A stretch of 64,000 nt of DNA from Azospirillum formosense. Lineage in GTDB: Bacteria; Pseudomonadota; Alphaproteobacteria; Azospirillales; Azospirillaceae. Both the position numbers and the translations under genes were made by a program. Positions 54,136 to 62,842 of the stretch are shown here, piece after piece. The notes under the pieces are model-generated. The model did no database searches, was not told where the DNA came from, and saw only the letters and a list, made by a program, of their open reading frames with translations. The stretch lies in NCBI RefSeq assembly GCF_040500525.1, contig NZ_CP159403.1, forward strand, positions 697,001-761,000. The letters run 5' to 3'. Every line of letters starts with the position of its first letter. Position 1 is the stretch's first letter.

Positions 54136-54975
54136 TCAGGCTTCCGGAACCAGCCAGTCCACCGTGCAGCCGCCGCCGGTGGAGGGCAGGGCGGCGTGCA
54201 GCGCCGGCAGCAGGCCGCGCAGCGTGTCGTCCAGCGTCCAGGGCGGGTTGACGATCAGAAGCCCGGACCCGTTCAGCCGCAGGTGCGTGTCCTCCGGGTG
54301 CCAGGTCAGCTCGACCCTCAGGATCTTGCGGATGCCCGTGTTCTCGACCGCCTCCTGGAAGCGCCAGACGGCGGCACGTTCCTTGATCGGGTACCACAGG
54401 GCGTAGATGCCGGTGGACCAGCGCCGGTGCGCCGCCTTCAGCCCTTCGGCCATGCGGGCGAACTCGTCCGGCTGCTCGAAGGGCGGGTCGATCAGGACGA
54501 GGCCGCGCTTCTCCCGCGGCGGCAGATGCGCCTTCAGCGCCTGATAGGCGTCCGTCCTGAAGGCCGAGACCTGACGGTCCCCGGCGAACTCCGCCTTCAG
54601 GGTCTGCCAGTCCTCGGGGTGAAGCTCGTTGAGAAGTAGGCGGTCCTGCTCGCGCAGCAGCGCGCGGGCCAGACGGGGCGATCCGGGGTACCAGCGCAGC
54701 CGCCCGTCCGGGTTCAGGGCGGACACCGCGTCGAGATAGGGCCGCAGCGCCGGATGCGGCGCCGGCTGGCCGAACAGCCGTCCGATCCCGTCCTGGAACT
54801 CCAGCGTCTTGCGCGCCGGTTCGGAGTCCAGGTCGTAGCGCCCGATGCCGGCGTGGGCGTCGAGCACGCAGAAGGGCGCCGGCTTGGCGCGCACATGATC
54901 GATGATCAGCGCCAGGACGGCGTGCTTCATCACATCGGCGGGGTTGCCGGCGTGGAAAATGTGACGGTAGTTCAT
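54136..54975 (-). CDS. rlmJ: 23S rRNA (adenine(2030)-N6)-methyltransferase
   Basis: The enzyme has 279 residues. It begins MNYRHIFHAGNPADVMKHAVLALI, the RlmJ N-terminal signature, with LDAHAGIGRYDL as SAM motif I and the catalytic DPPFEQPDEF (about 160-169) of N6-adenine methyltransferases. Family length is normal. It modifies A2030 of 23S rRNA in E. coli. It stands alone. Confidence 0.96.
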   Translation of the reverse strand: MNYRHIFHAGNPADVMKHAVLALIIDHVRAKPAPFCVLDAHAGIGRYDLDSEPARKTLEFQDGIGRLFGQPAPHPALRPYLDAVSALNPDGRLRWYPGSPRLARALLREQDRLLLNELHPEDWQTLKAEFAGDRQVSAFRTDAYQALKAHLPPREKRGLVLIDPPFEQPDEFARMAEGLKAAHRRWSTGIYALWYPIKERAAVWRFQEAVENTGIRKILRVELTWHPEDTHLRLNGSGLLIVNPPWTLDDTLRGLLPALHAALPSTGGGCTVDWLVPEA

Positions 54976-55074
54976 GGGGCAGGGATTTAGCCCATCAGGG
55001 CGTTCCGCGCCATCCCCTGAAAACGGGCCAGGGCGATGCCGAAATCACGGACGCCGGGGGCCGTAACCCCAGGG

Positions 55075-55740
55075 TCAATCCAGGGAGGCGACCTGCTGGG
55101 CGTTGCGGAAGGTGCGGCGGGTGCTCGGCGCGATGCTGGCGGGTTCGGAGTCGCCGCAACGGGCGGATTCCAGCAGCTTGGCGCTCTTCGGGTCCAACTC
55201 GTTCAGGTGCTGCCAGATCTTGCAGACGTAGTTCTGGGCCTGACGGGTGGAGCCGCCGTTGTAGCGGGCGACGGCGGTCTTCCAGCTGCCCTGCTCGCCG
55301 TGAAGGCGGAGGAGCAGGCGACCGGCGTAGTTGACGTTCTCGCGGGGGTCGACGATCCGCTCGATCGGCTGGAACTCGCCGCGGTGGGTGCCGAGCGAGA
55401 TCTGCATGCAGCCGACATAGACGTTCTGCCGGAGTTGGCCGCGCTTGTCGCGCAGGTGCCGGGCGGCGTCGTTGGCGTTGCGGGCGTAGACCGGGCGGCC
55501 CTCCACGCTCATCGCGAAGGGGGTCGGGGCGCCGTCCTGGCCGCTTTCCACCAGAGCGATGGCGACGAGCAGGCCGGAGGGGATGTTGAACTTGCGTTCG
55601 GCTTCGACGGCGTGGGAGACGCAGCTGCTGTCCTGGGCGGCGGCGGGCTTGGCGAGGAGGACCGGAGCGGCGGCTAAGCCCAGCGCAAGAGCGATCCAGC
55701 CGCCATACGTGCGTCGCACGCGCTGAGTTCGATCCTGCAT
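55075..55740 (-). CDS. lytic transglycosylase (SLT-type)
   Basis: The protein has 221 residues with a signal (VRRTYGGWIALALGLAAAPVLLAKPAAAQ). The catalytic Glu is in VAIALVESGQDG (near 66), and later SLT marks are VYVGCMQISLG, NVNYAGRLLLRLHG and TAVARYNGG. It should cleave the glycan strand to 1,6-anhydro-muropeptides. gaggggaccg precedes the ATG. Cys residues in the mature part could form a disulphide. Confidence 0.9.
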   Translation of the reverse strand: MQDRTQRVRRTYGGWIALALGLAAAPVLLAKPAAAQDSSCVSHAVEAERKFNIPSGLLVAIALVESGQDGAPTPFAMSVEGRPVYARNANDAARHLRDKRGQLRQNVYVGCMQISLGTHRGEFQPIERIVDPRENVNYAGRLLLRLHGEQGSWKTAVARYNGGSTRQAQNYVCKIWQHLNELDPKSAKLLESARCGDSEPASIAPSTRRTFRNAQQVASLD

Positions 55741-55811
55741 ATCCTCGGTCCCCTCTTCGTTGCCGGGTTCATCCGGCTTCGTTTTGGCCCCCCGCGCGGG
55801 GCCGCCATTAC

Positions 55812-55838
55812 CGGTCACCGAGTCGCTTACGGTGACCG
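55812..55838. promoter_or_regulatory. 27-bp inverted repeat upstream of the transglycosylase gene
   Basis: cggtcaccg and cggtgaccg are perfect complements around agtcgctta. It lies 72 nt upstream of the start codon, where a regulator or leader structure could act. Confidence 0.5.
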
Positions 55839-55840
55839 CC

Positions 55841-56001
55841 TCCTACCCGAAAGTTCAACGCCCACCATCGGGCGCCGAAGCCACACTTCCAAAAATTTTA
55901 TACAGCGTCAATCTATTTGCTGCCCGGTAATACCACGCCTTTCGCTCGAACGATGTCACAAGGCCGTGGGAAGAGCCTACTCACAGCCTCGGACTTAGCC
56001 A
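55841..56001. other. AT-richer intergenic region
   Basis: This is the least GC-rich stretch of the area. It contains tttatacagcgtcaatc and the 16-mer shared with 62843-62858. A plus-strand frame at 55917-56231 lacks a ribosome site and normal codon bias. No certain gene is seen. Confidence 0.4.
55924..55939. repeat. 16-mer shared with 62843-62858
   Basis: ccggtaataccacgcc occurs here and once more at 62843-62858 in the same orientation; both are intergenic. The core ggta-a-tacc is itself a short palindrome. Confidence 0.6.
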
Positions 56002-56229
56002 TTAAGGCACTGATTCCGAAGCCGATTGAAAAACCGAAAGAGGTGGATCGCGCAAAGGGCGTACAATTTCATCCAAACGGTCTAATGCGACGGTCTGACG
56101 CTCGATTCGTCGCCGGACGACCTCCTTCGGATACCTCTTGCGCGCGCGCGCAAGCTGGTGCAGGAGTTCGCGTCTTCCATCGCATTCCGGAGTCTCCCGG
56201 AGCGGGGACGGCGACAGCGCATCTCCCAT
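56002..56229 (-). CDS. possible 75-aa charged helical protein
   Basis: The frame begins MGDALSPSPLRETPECDGRR and continues with RRELLHQLARARKRYP and a second basic helix, then DRLDEIVRPLRDPP. The helix looks protein-like, but no ribosome site precedes the ATG, codon bias is weaker than in neighbours, and the start would be only 6 nt from the divergent gene. Listed as a doubtful gene. Confidence 0.25.
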   Translation of the reverse strand: MGDALSPSPLRETPECDGRRELLHQLARARKRYPKEVVRRRIERQTVALDRLDEIVRPLRDPPLSVFQSASESVP

Positions 56230-56235
56230 AGCGAA

Positions 56236-57621
56236 GTGATCGTGGATCGCGATTCGACGGCTCAAGCCGACCGTGAGGGGGCAGGTCCCCTCGTCCAGCC
56301 CGGAGACGTACCGGGCATTCTTTTCCAGACCGGCTACGACCGACTCTACGCCGCCGACGCGGCGGGAGCGGCCCGCGCCTTCCGCCTTGCCTGCGCCGCC
56401 GACCCGGCGTCGGGGGAGGCCTGGGGCGCCCTGGCCGACAGCACGCGGGACGCGGGCGAGGCCGCCGGGGCGCTGGCCGCCTGCGGGCGTGCGGTGGCCC
56501 TCGACCCGGGCATATGGCCCTGGCGGGTCGCCCTGGCCGAGGCCCTGCGCGCCGCGGGCCGGTTCGAGGAGGCGGTGATCACTGGGCAGGTGTTGACGGC
56601 GGAGCGGCCCGATTCCGCGACGGCCCGGCTCGCCTTCGCCCGAGCCCTGGCGGCGGCGGGGCGGCGGGACGCCGCGCTGGAGGAGTACCGCGAGGCCGTG
56701 GCCCTGCGTCCCGGCGACCGCGAGGCGGCCTTGGAACTGGCCGCCCTGCTGGTCGAGGCCGGCGACGCGCTGGGCGCGGTCGAACTGCTGCAGCCTCTGT
56801 CCCGCCGGGACCCGGAGAACGCGGAGTTGCTGGCCGCCATCGGGCGGGCCTGGATCGCGCTGCAGGAGCCGGAGAAGGCCCTGACCGCGCTGCGCCGTGC
56901 CGAGGGGCTCGACCCGGACGGGCGCCTCGGCTGTGCGGCGCTGATCGGCGCGCTGGAAAGCGGTGCGGGAGGGGACCTGTCGGCGGCGTATGTGCGCGCC
57001 CTGTTCGATCGCTACGCCGACCGTTTCGACCAGGACCTGGTGGGCAAGCTGGGCTACTCCGCGCCGGCCCTGCTGCGCGAGGCCGTGGACCGGCTGGGGC
57101 CGGGCTCCGGACCTGCGGCGTCCGGTTTGCGCGTTCTGGACCTCGGCTGCGGCACCGGTCTGGCAGGCGTGGCGTTTCGTCCGTTGGCGGGGCATCTCGC
57201 CGGGGTCGATCTCGCTCCGCGCATGGTCGAGAAGGCGCGCACCCGCGCTCTTTACGATGAGTTGACAGTCGGCGACGTGGTCGCGGCGCTGGCGCCGGCG
57301 CCGGCAAGCTGGGACCTGCTGGTCGCCGCCGACGTTCTGGTCTATCTCGGCGACCTGACCGCCCTGTTCGAGGGGGCCGCCAAGGCCCTGCGCCCGGCGG
57401 GCCGCTTCGCCGCGACGGTGGAGCGTCTGGACGGCGAGGCGGCGGCCTCGGGCTACGCGCTCGGCCCATCGCGGCGCTACGCCCACAGCGAAGCCTATCT
57501 GCGGGAGATGGCGGCGGCGGCGGGCCTGGCGGTGCGGCTGATGGAGCCCTGCTCCCCCCGCCGGGAAAAGGGCGTGGGTGTGCCGGGACTCCTCTTTATA
57601 TTGGAGAGGCCGGCGGCCTGA
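56236..57621 (+). CDS. TPR-containing SAM-dependent methyltransferase, second copy
   Basis: The protein has 461 residues from GTG 56236 (start uncertain; GTGs at 56158 and 56242 are in frame). TPR-like helices at about 30-245 are followed by ALFDRYADRFDQDLVGKLGYSAP and the SAM motif LDLGCGTGLAGVAF (about 300-313), DLAPRMVEKARTR and an LVAADVLVYLGDL strand. It shares the ASD/Y-VRxLFDxFA-xFDxxL-GxLGYRAP link segment with 1577-2866, so the two are paralogues. The acceptor is unknown. Confidence 0.82.
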   Translation: MIVDRDSTAQADREGAGPLVQPGDVPGILFQTGYDRLYAADAAGAARAFRLACAADPASGEAWGALADSTRDAGEAAGALAACGRAVALDPGIWPWRVALAEALRAAGRFEEAVITGQVLTAERPDSATARLAFARALAAAGRRDAALEEYREAVALRPGDREAALELAALLVEAGDALGAVELLQPLSRRDPENAELLAAIGRAWIALQEPEKALTALRRAEGLDPDGRLGCAALIGALESGAGGDLSAAYVRALFDRYADRFDQDLVGKLGYSAPALLREAVDRLGPGSGPAASGLRVLDLGCGTGLAGVAFRPLAGHLAGVDLAPRMVEKARTRALYDELTVGDVVAALAPAPASWDLLVAADVLVYLGDLTALFEGAAKALRPAGRFAATVERLDGEAAASGYALGPSRRYAHSEAYLREMAAAAGLAVRLMEPCSPRREKGVGVPGLLFILERPAA

Positions 57622-57651
57622 CGGACAGGCCGCCGGGGGCGGGGACGGCCG

Positions 57652-58590
57652 TCACGTCTCCGCCCGGAACGGCTGCAGGCTGAGCAGAGCGCAGTCCCAA
57701 TAGGGGCGCGGGCCGAAGCGTTCGGCCAGGAAATCGACGAAGACACGCACCTTCGGCGAGAGGTGCCGGTTCTGTGGGTAGACCGCGAAGACGTTCGACT
57801 CCGCCATGTAGTAGTCCAGCAGCAGGCACTGGAGCTGCCCGTTGGACAGCGCCTCGCCGCACAGGAAGGTGGGCAGCACGATGATGCCGACGCCGGCGAT
57901 GGCGGACTCGCGCAGCAGGTCGCCGTTGTTGGTGCGCAGCGACCCCGACACGCGGACCGACCGCATGGCGTCACCGACACGGAACTGCCACTGCTCGGCC
58001 GTCGGGATGTTGGTGTAGATCAGGCAGTTGTGATTGGACAGCTCATCCGGCGTCTGAGGCGTCCCGTGCTTTTCCAGATAGGCCGGGCTGGCGCAGACCA
58101 CCTGCCGGTTGGGGGCCAGACGCTTGGCGATCAGCGAACTGTCGCGCAGCCGGCCGATGCGCACCGCCAGATCGTACCCCTCGTCGATCAGATCGACGTA
58201 GCGGTCGTTCAGGTCCATCTCGATTTCGATGGACGGGTAGCGTTCCAGGAACTCGGCCACCGCCTTGGCCAGATGCAGCAGGCCGAAGGACACCGGCGCG
58301 TTGACCTTCAGCCGACCGCGCGGGGCGGCGTGCAGGTCGGCGACGGCCTGCTCCGCCTCCTCGAGGTCGGCGATGATGCGGGTGCAGCGCTCGTAATAGG
58401 CCTGCCCGACCTCGGTCAGGCTGAGCTTGCGCGTGGTGCGGTTCAGCAGCCGCGCGCCCAGGCGGTTCTCCAGCTCCGCGATGCGGCGGGAAACCACGGA
58501 CTTGGACAGGTTCAGGCGCTCCGCCGCGGTGGTGAAGCTCTTGGTGTCCACGACCTTGATAAAGGCCGTCATGTCGTCGAGGCGATCCAT
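57652..58590 (-). CDS. LysR-family regulator
   Basis: The protein has 312 residues. The helix-turn-helix is SFTTAAERLNLSKSVVSRRIAELENRLGARLLNRTTRKLSLTEVG (about 18-62); the effector domain starts near 90. Similar LysR proteins respond to aromatic or quinone compounds. It faces wrbA across a perfect palindrome that begins 3 nt from its own start codon, so negative autoregulation and control of wrbA are likely. Confidence 0.94.
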   Translation of the reverse strand: MDRLDDMTAFIKVVDTKSFTTAAERLNLSKSVVSRRIAELENRLGARLLNRTTRKLSLTEVGQAYYERCTRIIADLEEAEQAVADLHAAPRGRLKVNAPVSFGLLHLAKAVAEFLERYPSIEIEMDLNDRYVDLIDEGYDLAVRIGRLRDSSLIAKRLAPNRQVVCASPAYLEKHGTPQTPDELSNHNCLIYTNIPTAEQWQFRVGDAMRSVRVSGSLRTNNGDLLRESAIAGVGIIVLPTFLCGEALSNGQLQCLLLDYYMAESNVFAVYPQNRHLSPKVRVFVDFLAERFGPRPYWDCALLSLQPFRAET

Positions 58591-58592
58591 GC

Positions 58593-58617
58593 CATTGTTC
58601 TACACCGTGGAACAATG
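58593..58617. promoter_or_regulatory. palindromic operator, LysR/wrbA
   Basis: CATTGTTC and GAACAATG are perfect complements around tacaccgtg; the whole fits a LysR-type T-N11-A box. It lies between the LysR start (58590) and wrbA (58718). Confidence 0.7.
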
Positions 58618-58717
58618 AAGTTCCAGCGCCCTGGATTTGCTGGAACGTGGCAACGCGCTATTTCTTTGGGACGCCGCAGCCTCCAGCGCGGCCGCAACGA
58701 CAGAGGGGAGACGAGAC

Positions 58718-59320
58718 ATGGCGAAAGTTCTGGTGCTCTATTACAGCAGCTACGGCCACATCTCCACCATGGCGCAGGCGATGGCCGAAGGGGCGCGCTC
58801 GGTTCCGGGAACCGACGTGACGGTGAAGCGTGTGCCCGAGCTGGTCCCCGAGGAGGTGCGGCAGAAGGCGCACTTCAAGGAGGAGCCGAACATTCCCATC
58901 GCCGACCCGAACGAGCTGGCCAACTACGACGCCATCATCCTGGGCGTGCCGACGCGCTACGGCAACATGCCGGGCCAGATGAAGAATTTCCTCGACCAGA
59001 CGGGCGGCCTGTGGGCGAAGGGCGCGCTGGTCGGCAAGGTGGGCGCCGCCTTCTCCTCCTCCGCCACCCAGCATGGCGGGCAGGAGAGCACCATCCTGAC
59101 CACCCACACCGTGCTTCTGCATCTGGGCATGGTGATCGTCGGCCTGCCCTACAGCTTCCAGGGCCAGATGGGCGTGGACGAGGTGATGGGCAACAGCCCC
59201 TACGGCGCCAGCACCATCGCCGGCGGCGACGGCTCCCGCCAGCCGAGCGCGGTCGAGCTGGAGGGCGCCCGCTACCAGGGGCGGCATGTCGCGGAGATCA
59301 CCAAGAAGCTGCACGGTTGA
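58718..59320 (+). CDS. wrbA: NAD(P)H:quinone oxidoreductase, WrbA family
   Basis: The enzyme has 200 residues and reduces quinones by two electrons, avoiding semiquinone radicals. The FMN site is [18 protein letters not shown] (about 8-25) and [24 protein letters not shown]; the WrbA-specific [14 protein letters not shown] lies at about 113-126. gaggggagac precedes the ATG. A hairpin separates it from the glutathionyl-hydroquinone reductase gene in the same direction. Confidence 0.96.
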   Translation: MAKVLVLYYSSYGHISTMAQAMAEGARSVPGTDVTVKRVPELVPEEVRQKAHFKEEPNIPIADPNELANYDAIILGVPTRYGNMPGQMKNFLDQTGGLWAKGALVGKVGAAFSSSATQHGGQESTILTTHTVLLHLGMVIVGLPYSFQGQMGVDEVMGNSPYGASTIAGGDGSRQPSAVELEGARYQGRHVAEITKKLHG

Positions 59321-59330
59321 CGATGGAGTG

Positions 59331-59361
59331 CGCCTCTTCCGCCGTCCGGGCGGGAGAGGCG
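59331..59361 (+). promoter_or_regulatory. intercistronic hairpin wrbA/GHR
   Basis: A 13-bp stem with one G-U pair (cgcctcttccgcc, gtccg, ggcgggagaggcg) lies 11 nt after the wrbA stop. It may protect the wrbA message or reduce read-through. Confidence 0.5.
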
Positions 59362-59387
59362 GCACCAGGAAGAGGGGAGTTCAGGGC

Positions 59388-60335
59388 ATGGGCCTGTTGA
59401 TCGACGGCCGCTGGCACGACCAGTGGTACGACACCAAGACCAGCGGCGGCGCCTTCGTCCGTCCCGAAACCCAGTTCCGCAACTGGGTGCGGGCCGACGG
59501 TTCGACGCCGTTCCGGCCGGAGGCCGGGCGCTACCACCTGTTCGTGTCGCTGGCCTGCCCCTGGGCGCACCGCACGCTGATCCTGCGCAAGCTGAAGGGG
59601 CTGGAGGACGCCATCGGCGTCACGGTGGTCGATCCCCTGATGCGCGAGGAGGGCTGGACCTTCCCCGAGCCCGACCCGGTGACCGGCTCCACCCGCCTGC
59701 ACGAGGTCTACACCAAGGCCGATCCCACCTATTCGGGGCGCGTCACCGTCCCGGTTCTGTGGGACAAGAAATCCGGGACCATCGTCAGCAACGAGTCCGC
59801 GGAGATCGTCCGCATGCTCAACCGGGAATTCGACGCCTTCGGCGACGCCTCGCTGGACTTCTACCCGGCGGATCTGGCGGAGGAGATCGACCGGCTCAAC
59901 GCCTTCGTCTACGACCGCGTCAACAACGGAGTCTACAAGGCCGGCTTCGCGACCAGCCAGGAGAAGTACGAGCAGGCGTTCGACGCCCTCTTCGCGGCGC
60001 TCGACGAGCTGGACACGCGGCTGGCCGAGCGGCGCTATCTGCTGGGGAACCGGCAGACCGAGGCCGACTGGCGCCTGTTCACCACGCTGGTGCGGTTCGA
60101 CGCCGTCTATGTCGGCCACTTCAAGTGCAACCTGCGCCGCATCGCCGACTATCCGAACCTGTCGGGCTATCTGCGCGACCTCTATCAGGTGCCCGGCGTG
60201 GCGGAGACGGTCGATTTCCACCACATCAAGCGGCACTACTACGCCAGCCACACCATGATCAACCCGACCGGCGTCGTGCCGAAGGGGCCGGCGCTGGACC
60301 TCGACGCGCCGCATGGACGGGATTCGGTGGGCTGA
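59388..60335 (+). CDS. glutathionyl-hydroquinone reductase (xi-class GST)
   Basis: The protein has 315 residues. Catalytic Cys57 is in SLACPWAHRTLILRKLKGL, which with FRNWVRADGS and a DEIYTKADP-like HEVYTKADPTYSGRVTVPVLWD is typical of YqjG/PcpF enzymes. The C-terminal helical domain ends DFHHIKRHYYASH. It removes glutathione from glutathionyl-hydroquinones. Its place after wrbA and the LysR regulator makes a quinone-stress unit. Confidence 0.94.
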   Translation: MGLLIDGRWHDQWYDTKTSGGAFVRPETQFRNWVRADGSTPFRPEAGRYHLFVSLACPWAHRTLILRKLKGLEDAIGVTVVDPLMREEGWTFPEPDPVTGSTRLHEVYTKADPTYSGRVTVPVLWDKKSGTIVSNESAEIVRMLNREFDAFGDASLDFYPADLAEEIDRLNAFVYDRVNNGVYKAGFATSQEKYEQAFDALFAALDELDTRLAERRYLLGNRQTEADWRLFTTLVRFDAVYVGHFKCNLRRIADYPNLSGYLRDLYQVPGVAETVDFHHIKRHYYASHTMINPTGVVPKGPALDLDAPHGRDSVG

Positions 60336-60355
60336 CGGCGTGAGGTGATCGGGCC

Positions 60356-60736
60356 TCAGGGCTTGTAGCAGCGCGCCATGTCCTGGTTCTGGCCGATCAT
60401 CTCGCACTGGAAGCTGTTGGAGAATTTGAAGCGGAACGGCCCGGTCTTGCGCACGCTGACCAGGGTCTGTCCGCCGGGGGTCTTGAAGGCCACCCAGGCC
60501 GAGGAATCGAAATGGGTGGTGATCCCGTTGCTCAGCCGCACGCGGCCCTGGTTGTCCTTAATGACCTGCACGCCGGTGTTGAAGGCCATGACGCCGTTCG
60601 GCGTCTCGGACGCCACGGCGAGGCCGTTCGTGCAGTTCACCCCCTCCGGCTGCACCGTCACGCACTCGTAGGGGCGCGGCTGCGACGCGGTGAGCACCAT
60701 GGCGTAGATCGCCACTTCCAGAACATTCATGGGCAT
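60356..60736 (-). CDS. small exported or membrane-anchored hypothetical protein
   Basis: The protein has 126 residues from ATG 60736 with gggag 7 nt upstream. The N terminus (MPMNVLEVAIYAMVLTASQ) is a short hydrophobic segment, either signal or anchor. The rest is beta-rich with four Cys (YECVTVQPEGVNCTNG, FQCEMIG, ARCYKP) that could form two disulphides, which fits the periplasm. The family is unknown. Confidence 0.7.
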   Translation of the reverse strand: MPMNVLEVAIYAMVLTASQPRPYECVTVQPEGVNCTNGLAVASETPNGVMAFNTGVQVIKDNQGRVRLSNGITTHFDSSAWVAFKTPGGQTLVSVRKTGPFRFKFSNSFQCEMIGQNQDMARCYKP

Positions 60737-60834
60737 GCGGAATCTCCCGGCAATCCGCACAGGGGTGCAGCAATGCACCGTGTACAGAATAATTCCGCCG
60801 TGGTTACGAAAAGTATAATGTCGCGGTCAAGGTT

Positions 60835-61206
60835 CTACCCTTTCGCGGACAGCGCTTTTTCCAGCTTCTCGCGCAGGCCGACCGGGGTCAGCGGCTTCAC
60901 CAGATAGCCGGTCGCCCCGGAGCGCAGGGCCGACAGAACGACGTCGGACCGGTCGTGCTTGGTCAGCATGATGACCGGCGCCCGGCCGTCCAAAGCCTCC
61001 AGAAAGGCCAGACCGCCCATCGGTGCCATGTCCACGTCGCAGAAGATCGCGTCGAAATCGACCCGGTTGCAGCGGGCCAGCGCCTCCGCCCCGTCGGCGG
61101 CCTCGATCACCGTGCCGACGCCCAACTGCCTCAGCAGCCGCACCGAGACGCTGCGGGTCACCACCTCATCCTCGACGACCAGCACCGCGCACGAATTGAA
61201 CGACAC
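60835..61206 (-). CDS. single-domain response regulator
   Basis: The protein has 123 residues from GTG 61206 (gagg at the right distance; GTG 61212 would have none). The receiver has VVEDE (acidic pocket), the acceptor Asp57 in IFCDVDMAPMGG, Thr in IMLTKHD and Lys in YLVKPLTP. No output domain. It is probably paired with the Hpt protein 74 nt upstream on the same strand. Confidence 0.92.
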   Translation of the reverse strand: MSFNSCAVLVVEDEVVTRSVSVRLLRQLGVGTVIEAADGAEALARCNRVDFDAIFCDVDMAPMGGLAFLEALDGRAPVIMLTKHDRSDVVLSALRSGATGYLVKPLTPVGLREKLEKALSAKG

Positions 61207-61279
61207 GGCCACCCTCGCGCTTCGTCCTGTGGGAACCCCTGAGGGTTACGCCGGCATGATATATCAGCGCGAAAGAAAC

Positions 61280-61669
61280 TCAAATGCGTGCGATCAGAAT
61301 TTTCACGTCCGCCAGCGCGCGGTCGAGGGCCGCAGCGTCCCGCCGCGCCACCGACGCGTCGCCGCGCAGGGCCGCCTCCTCCACCGAGCCGAAGAGGTCG
61401 GCGAGCCGACCGGCCCCGGCGGTGCGGGCGGCGCCCGCCGCCGAATGGGCGGCCAGCCGGACGCCGTCCAGGTCGTCGAGGGCCAACCGCTCTTTCAGAA
61501 CGCGCGACAACTCGTCCGCGTTTTCCAGGAACAGGGCGTAGAGCATGGTGACGGTGGGGCCAGGGCCACCGAAGTTGCGCAGCATCGGCTCCGCATCAAG
61601 GATCTCACGATCACGCGGCGTCGCGTTGGCCGGCGCCGGTTCGGATGGGCTGGACGGCGGCAGGGGCAC
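61280..61669 (-). CDS. histidine phosphotransfer (Hpt) protein
   Basis: The protein has 129 residues from a GTG. An acidic/Pro-rich start precedes a four-helix Hpt domain; the phospho-His is probably His75 in LAAHSAAGAARTAGAGRLADLF, where H-S/T-x-x-G-x-A/S is the Hpt consensus. It lies directly upstream of the receiver gene on the same strand. The partner hybrid kinase is not adjacent. Confidence 0.85.
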   Translation of the reverse strand: MPLPPSSPSEPAPANATPRDREILDAEPMLRNFGGPGPTVTMLYALFLENADELSRVLKERLALDDLDGVRLAAHSAAGAARTAGAGRLADLFGSVEEAALRGDASVARRDAAALDRALADVKILIARI

Positions 61670-61784
61670 GGCGGCGGCTCCCGGCTGGACACGGTATGGA
61701 CGTAAAATGCGTTCAGCAATTCAACCCGGTCAAGCCGCGGCCGGCGCGGCGAATGGACGCTTTGGCGCTGCAGCATCCGGTCGC

Positions 61785-61809
61785 GGAACCGGGGCGCGCG
61801 CAGCCTGTT
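61785..61809 (+). promoter_or_regulatory. EcfG-like promoter of the thioredoxin-reductase-like gene
   Basis: GGAAC, 16 nt, TGTT, ending 37 nt before the ATG at 61847. One base differs from the EcfG consensus. Confidence 0.45.
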
Positions 61810-61846
61810 CCCCAACGTCGTCAACGACCGCTGGACCGCCCGAGCG

Positions 61847-62776
61847 ATGACCGCCGCACCCGAAGAACAGCGTCTGGACACCCTGATCGTCGGCGGCGGC
61901 CCCGCCGGGCTGACCGCGGCGATCTATCTGGCGCGCTACCGCCGCCGCTTCCTGGTGGTGGATTCCGGGGCGAGCCGGGCCTCCTGGATTCCGCTGTCCC
62001 ACAATCACGCCGGCTTTCCGGACGGGGTGAGCGGCGACGAGCTGCTGGCCCGCATGCGGGCCCAGGCGGAGCGCTACGGGGCCCGGATCGTGCCGGGAAC
62101 GGTGACCAGGGTGGAGCGGGGCGATGAGGGCTACCAAGTGCGGACGGAGGACGGGCGGCTGTTCCGCGCCCGCACGGTGCTGGCCGCGACCGGCGTGATC
62201 GACCGCGAGCCGCAACTGCCCAACCTCTATCAGGCGGTGCAGCGGGGGCTGGTCCGCCATTGCCCGATCTGCGACGGGTTCGAGGTGACCGGCCATCGCA
62301 TCGGCGTCATCGGGCACGGCACCGGCGCCCTGGGGGAAGCGCTGTTCCTGCGCACCTATTCCCGCGACATCACCGTCCTGACGCTGGGCGAGCCGATGAA
62401 TCTGGAGGAGGCCGAGGAGCGCCGCATGTCCGAGGCCGGCCTTCGCGCCGTCGAGGAGCCGGTGGTGGAAATCCACACCGAAGGCGGGCGGATCGCCGCC
62501 CTGACCACGGCGTCCGGCGAGCGGCTGACCTTCGACACGCTGTACTCCGCGCTGGGCTGCCACCCGCGCGTCGAGCCGGTGAAGGGGCTGGGGGTGCGCA
62601 TCGGTCCGGACGGCCGGCTGGTCACCGACGGCCACCAGCAGACCGGGATCGAGGGGCTCTACGCCGCAGGCGACATCGTGGAGGGGCTGAACCAGATCTC
62701 GGTCGCCATGGGGCAGGCGGCGATCGCCGCAACCGCCATCCACCGCCGACTCCTGGCGGAGGACGGGGACCTCTGA
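61847..62776 (+). CDS. thioredoxin-reductase-like FAD/NAD(P)-disulphide oxidoreductase
   Basis: The protein has 309 residues. The FAD site is [20 protein letters not shown] (about 11-30), the redox-active disulphide Cys139-x-x-Cys142 (CPICDGFEV), the NAD(P) site [13 protein letters not shown] and the second FAD motif [14 protein letters not shown]. Residues differ from TrxB at the CATC site (CPIC) and the N terminus, so it may be a TrxB paralogue rather than the main thioredoxin reductase. Its EcfG-like promoter suggests stress induction. Confidence 0.9.
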   Translation: MTAAPEEQRLDTLIVGGGPAGLTAAIYLARYRRRFLVVDSGASRASWIPLSHNHAGFPDGVSGDELLARMRAQAERYGARIVPGTVTRVERGDEGYQVRTEDGRLFRARTVLAATGVIDREPQLPNLYQAVQRGLVRHCPICDGFEVTGHRIGVIGHGTGALGEALFLRTYSRDITVLTLGEPMNLEEAEERRMSEAGLRAVEEPVVEIHTEGGRIAALTTASGERLTFDTLYSALGCHPRVEPVKGLGVRIGPDGRLVTDGHQQTGIEGLYAAGDIVEGLNQISVAMGQAAIAATAIHRRLLAEDGDL

Positions 62777-62842
62777 CGGGATGATGCCGTCCCGTCGGGC
62801 GGACCGTTGTGCCGGGCAAAATGTCGCATTTGACATTAATGA

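Noticed and set aside
55917..56231. Possible 104-residue plus-strand protein
   Set aside because: No ribosome site, poor codon bias, and its end has no helix or strand pattern; the opposite frame looks slightly better and is itself doubtful.
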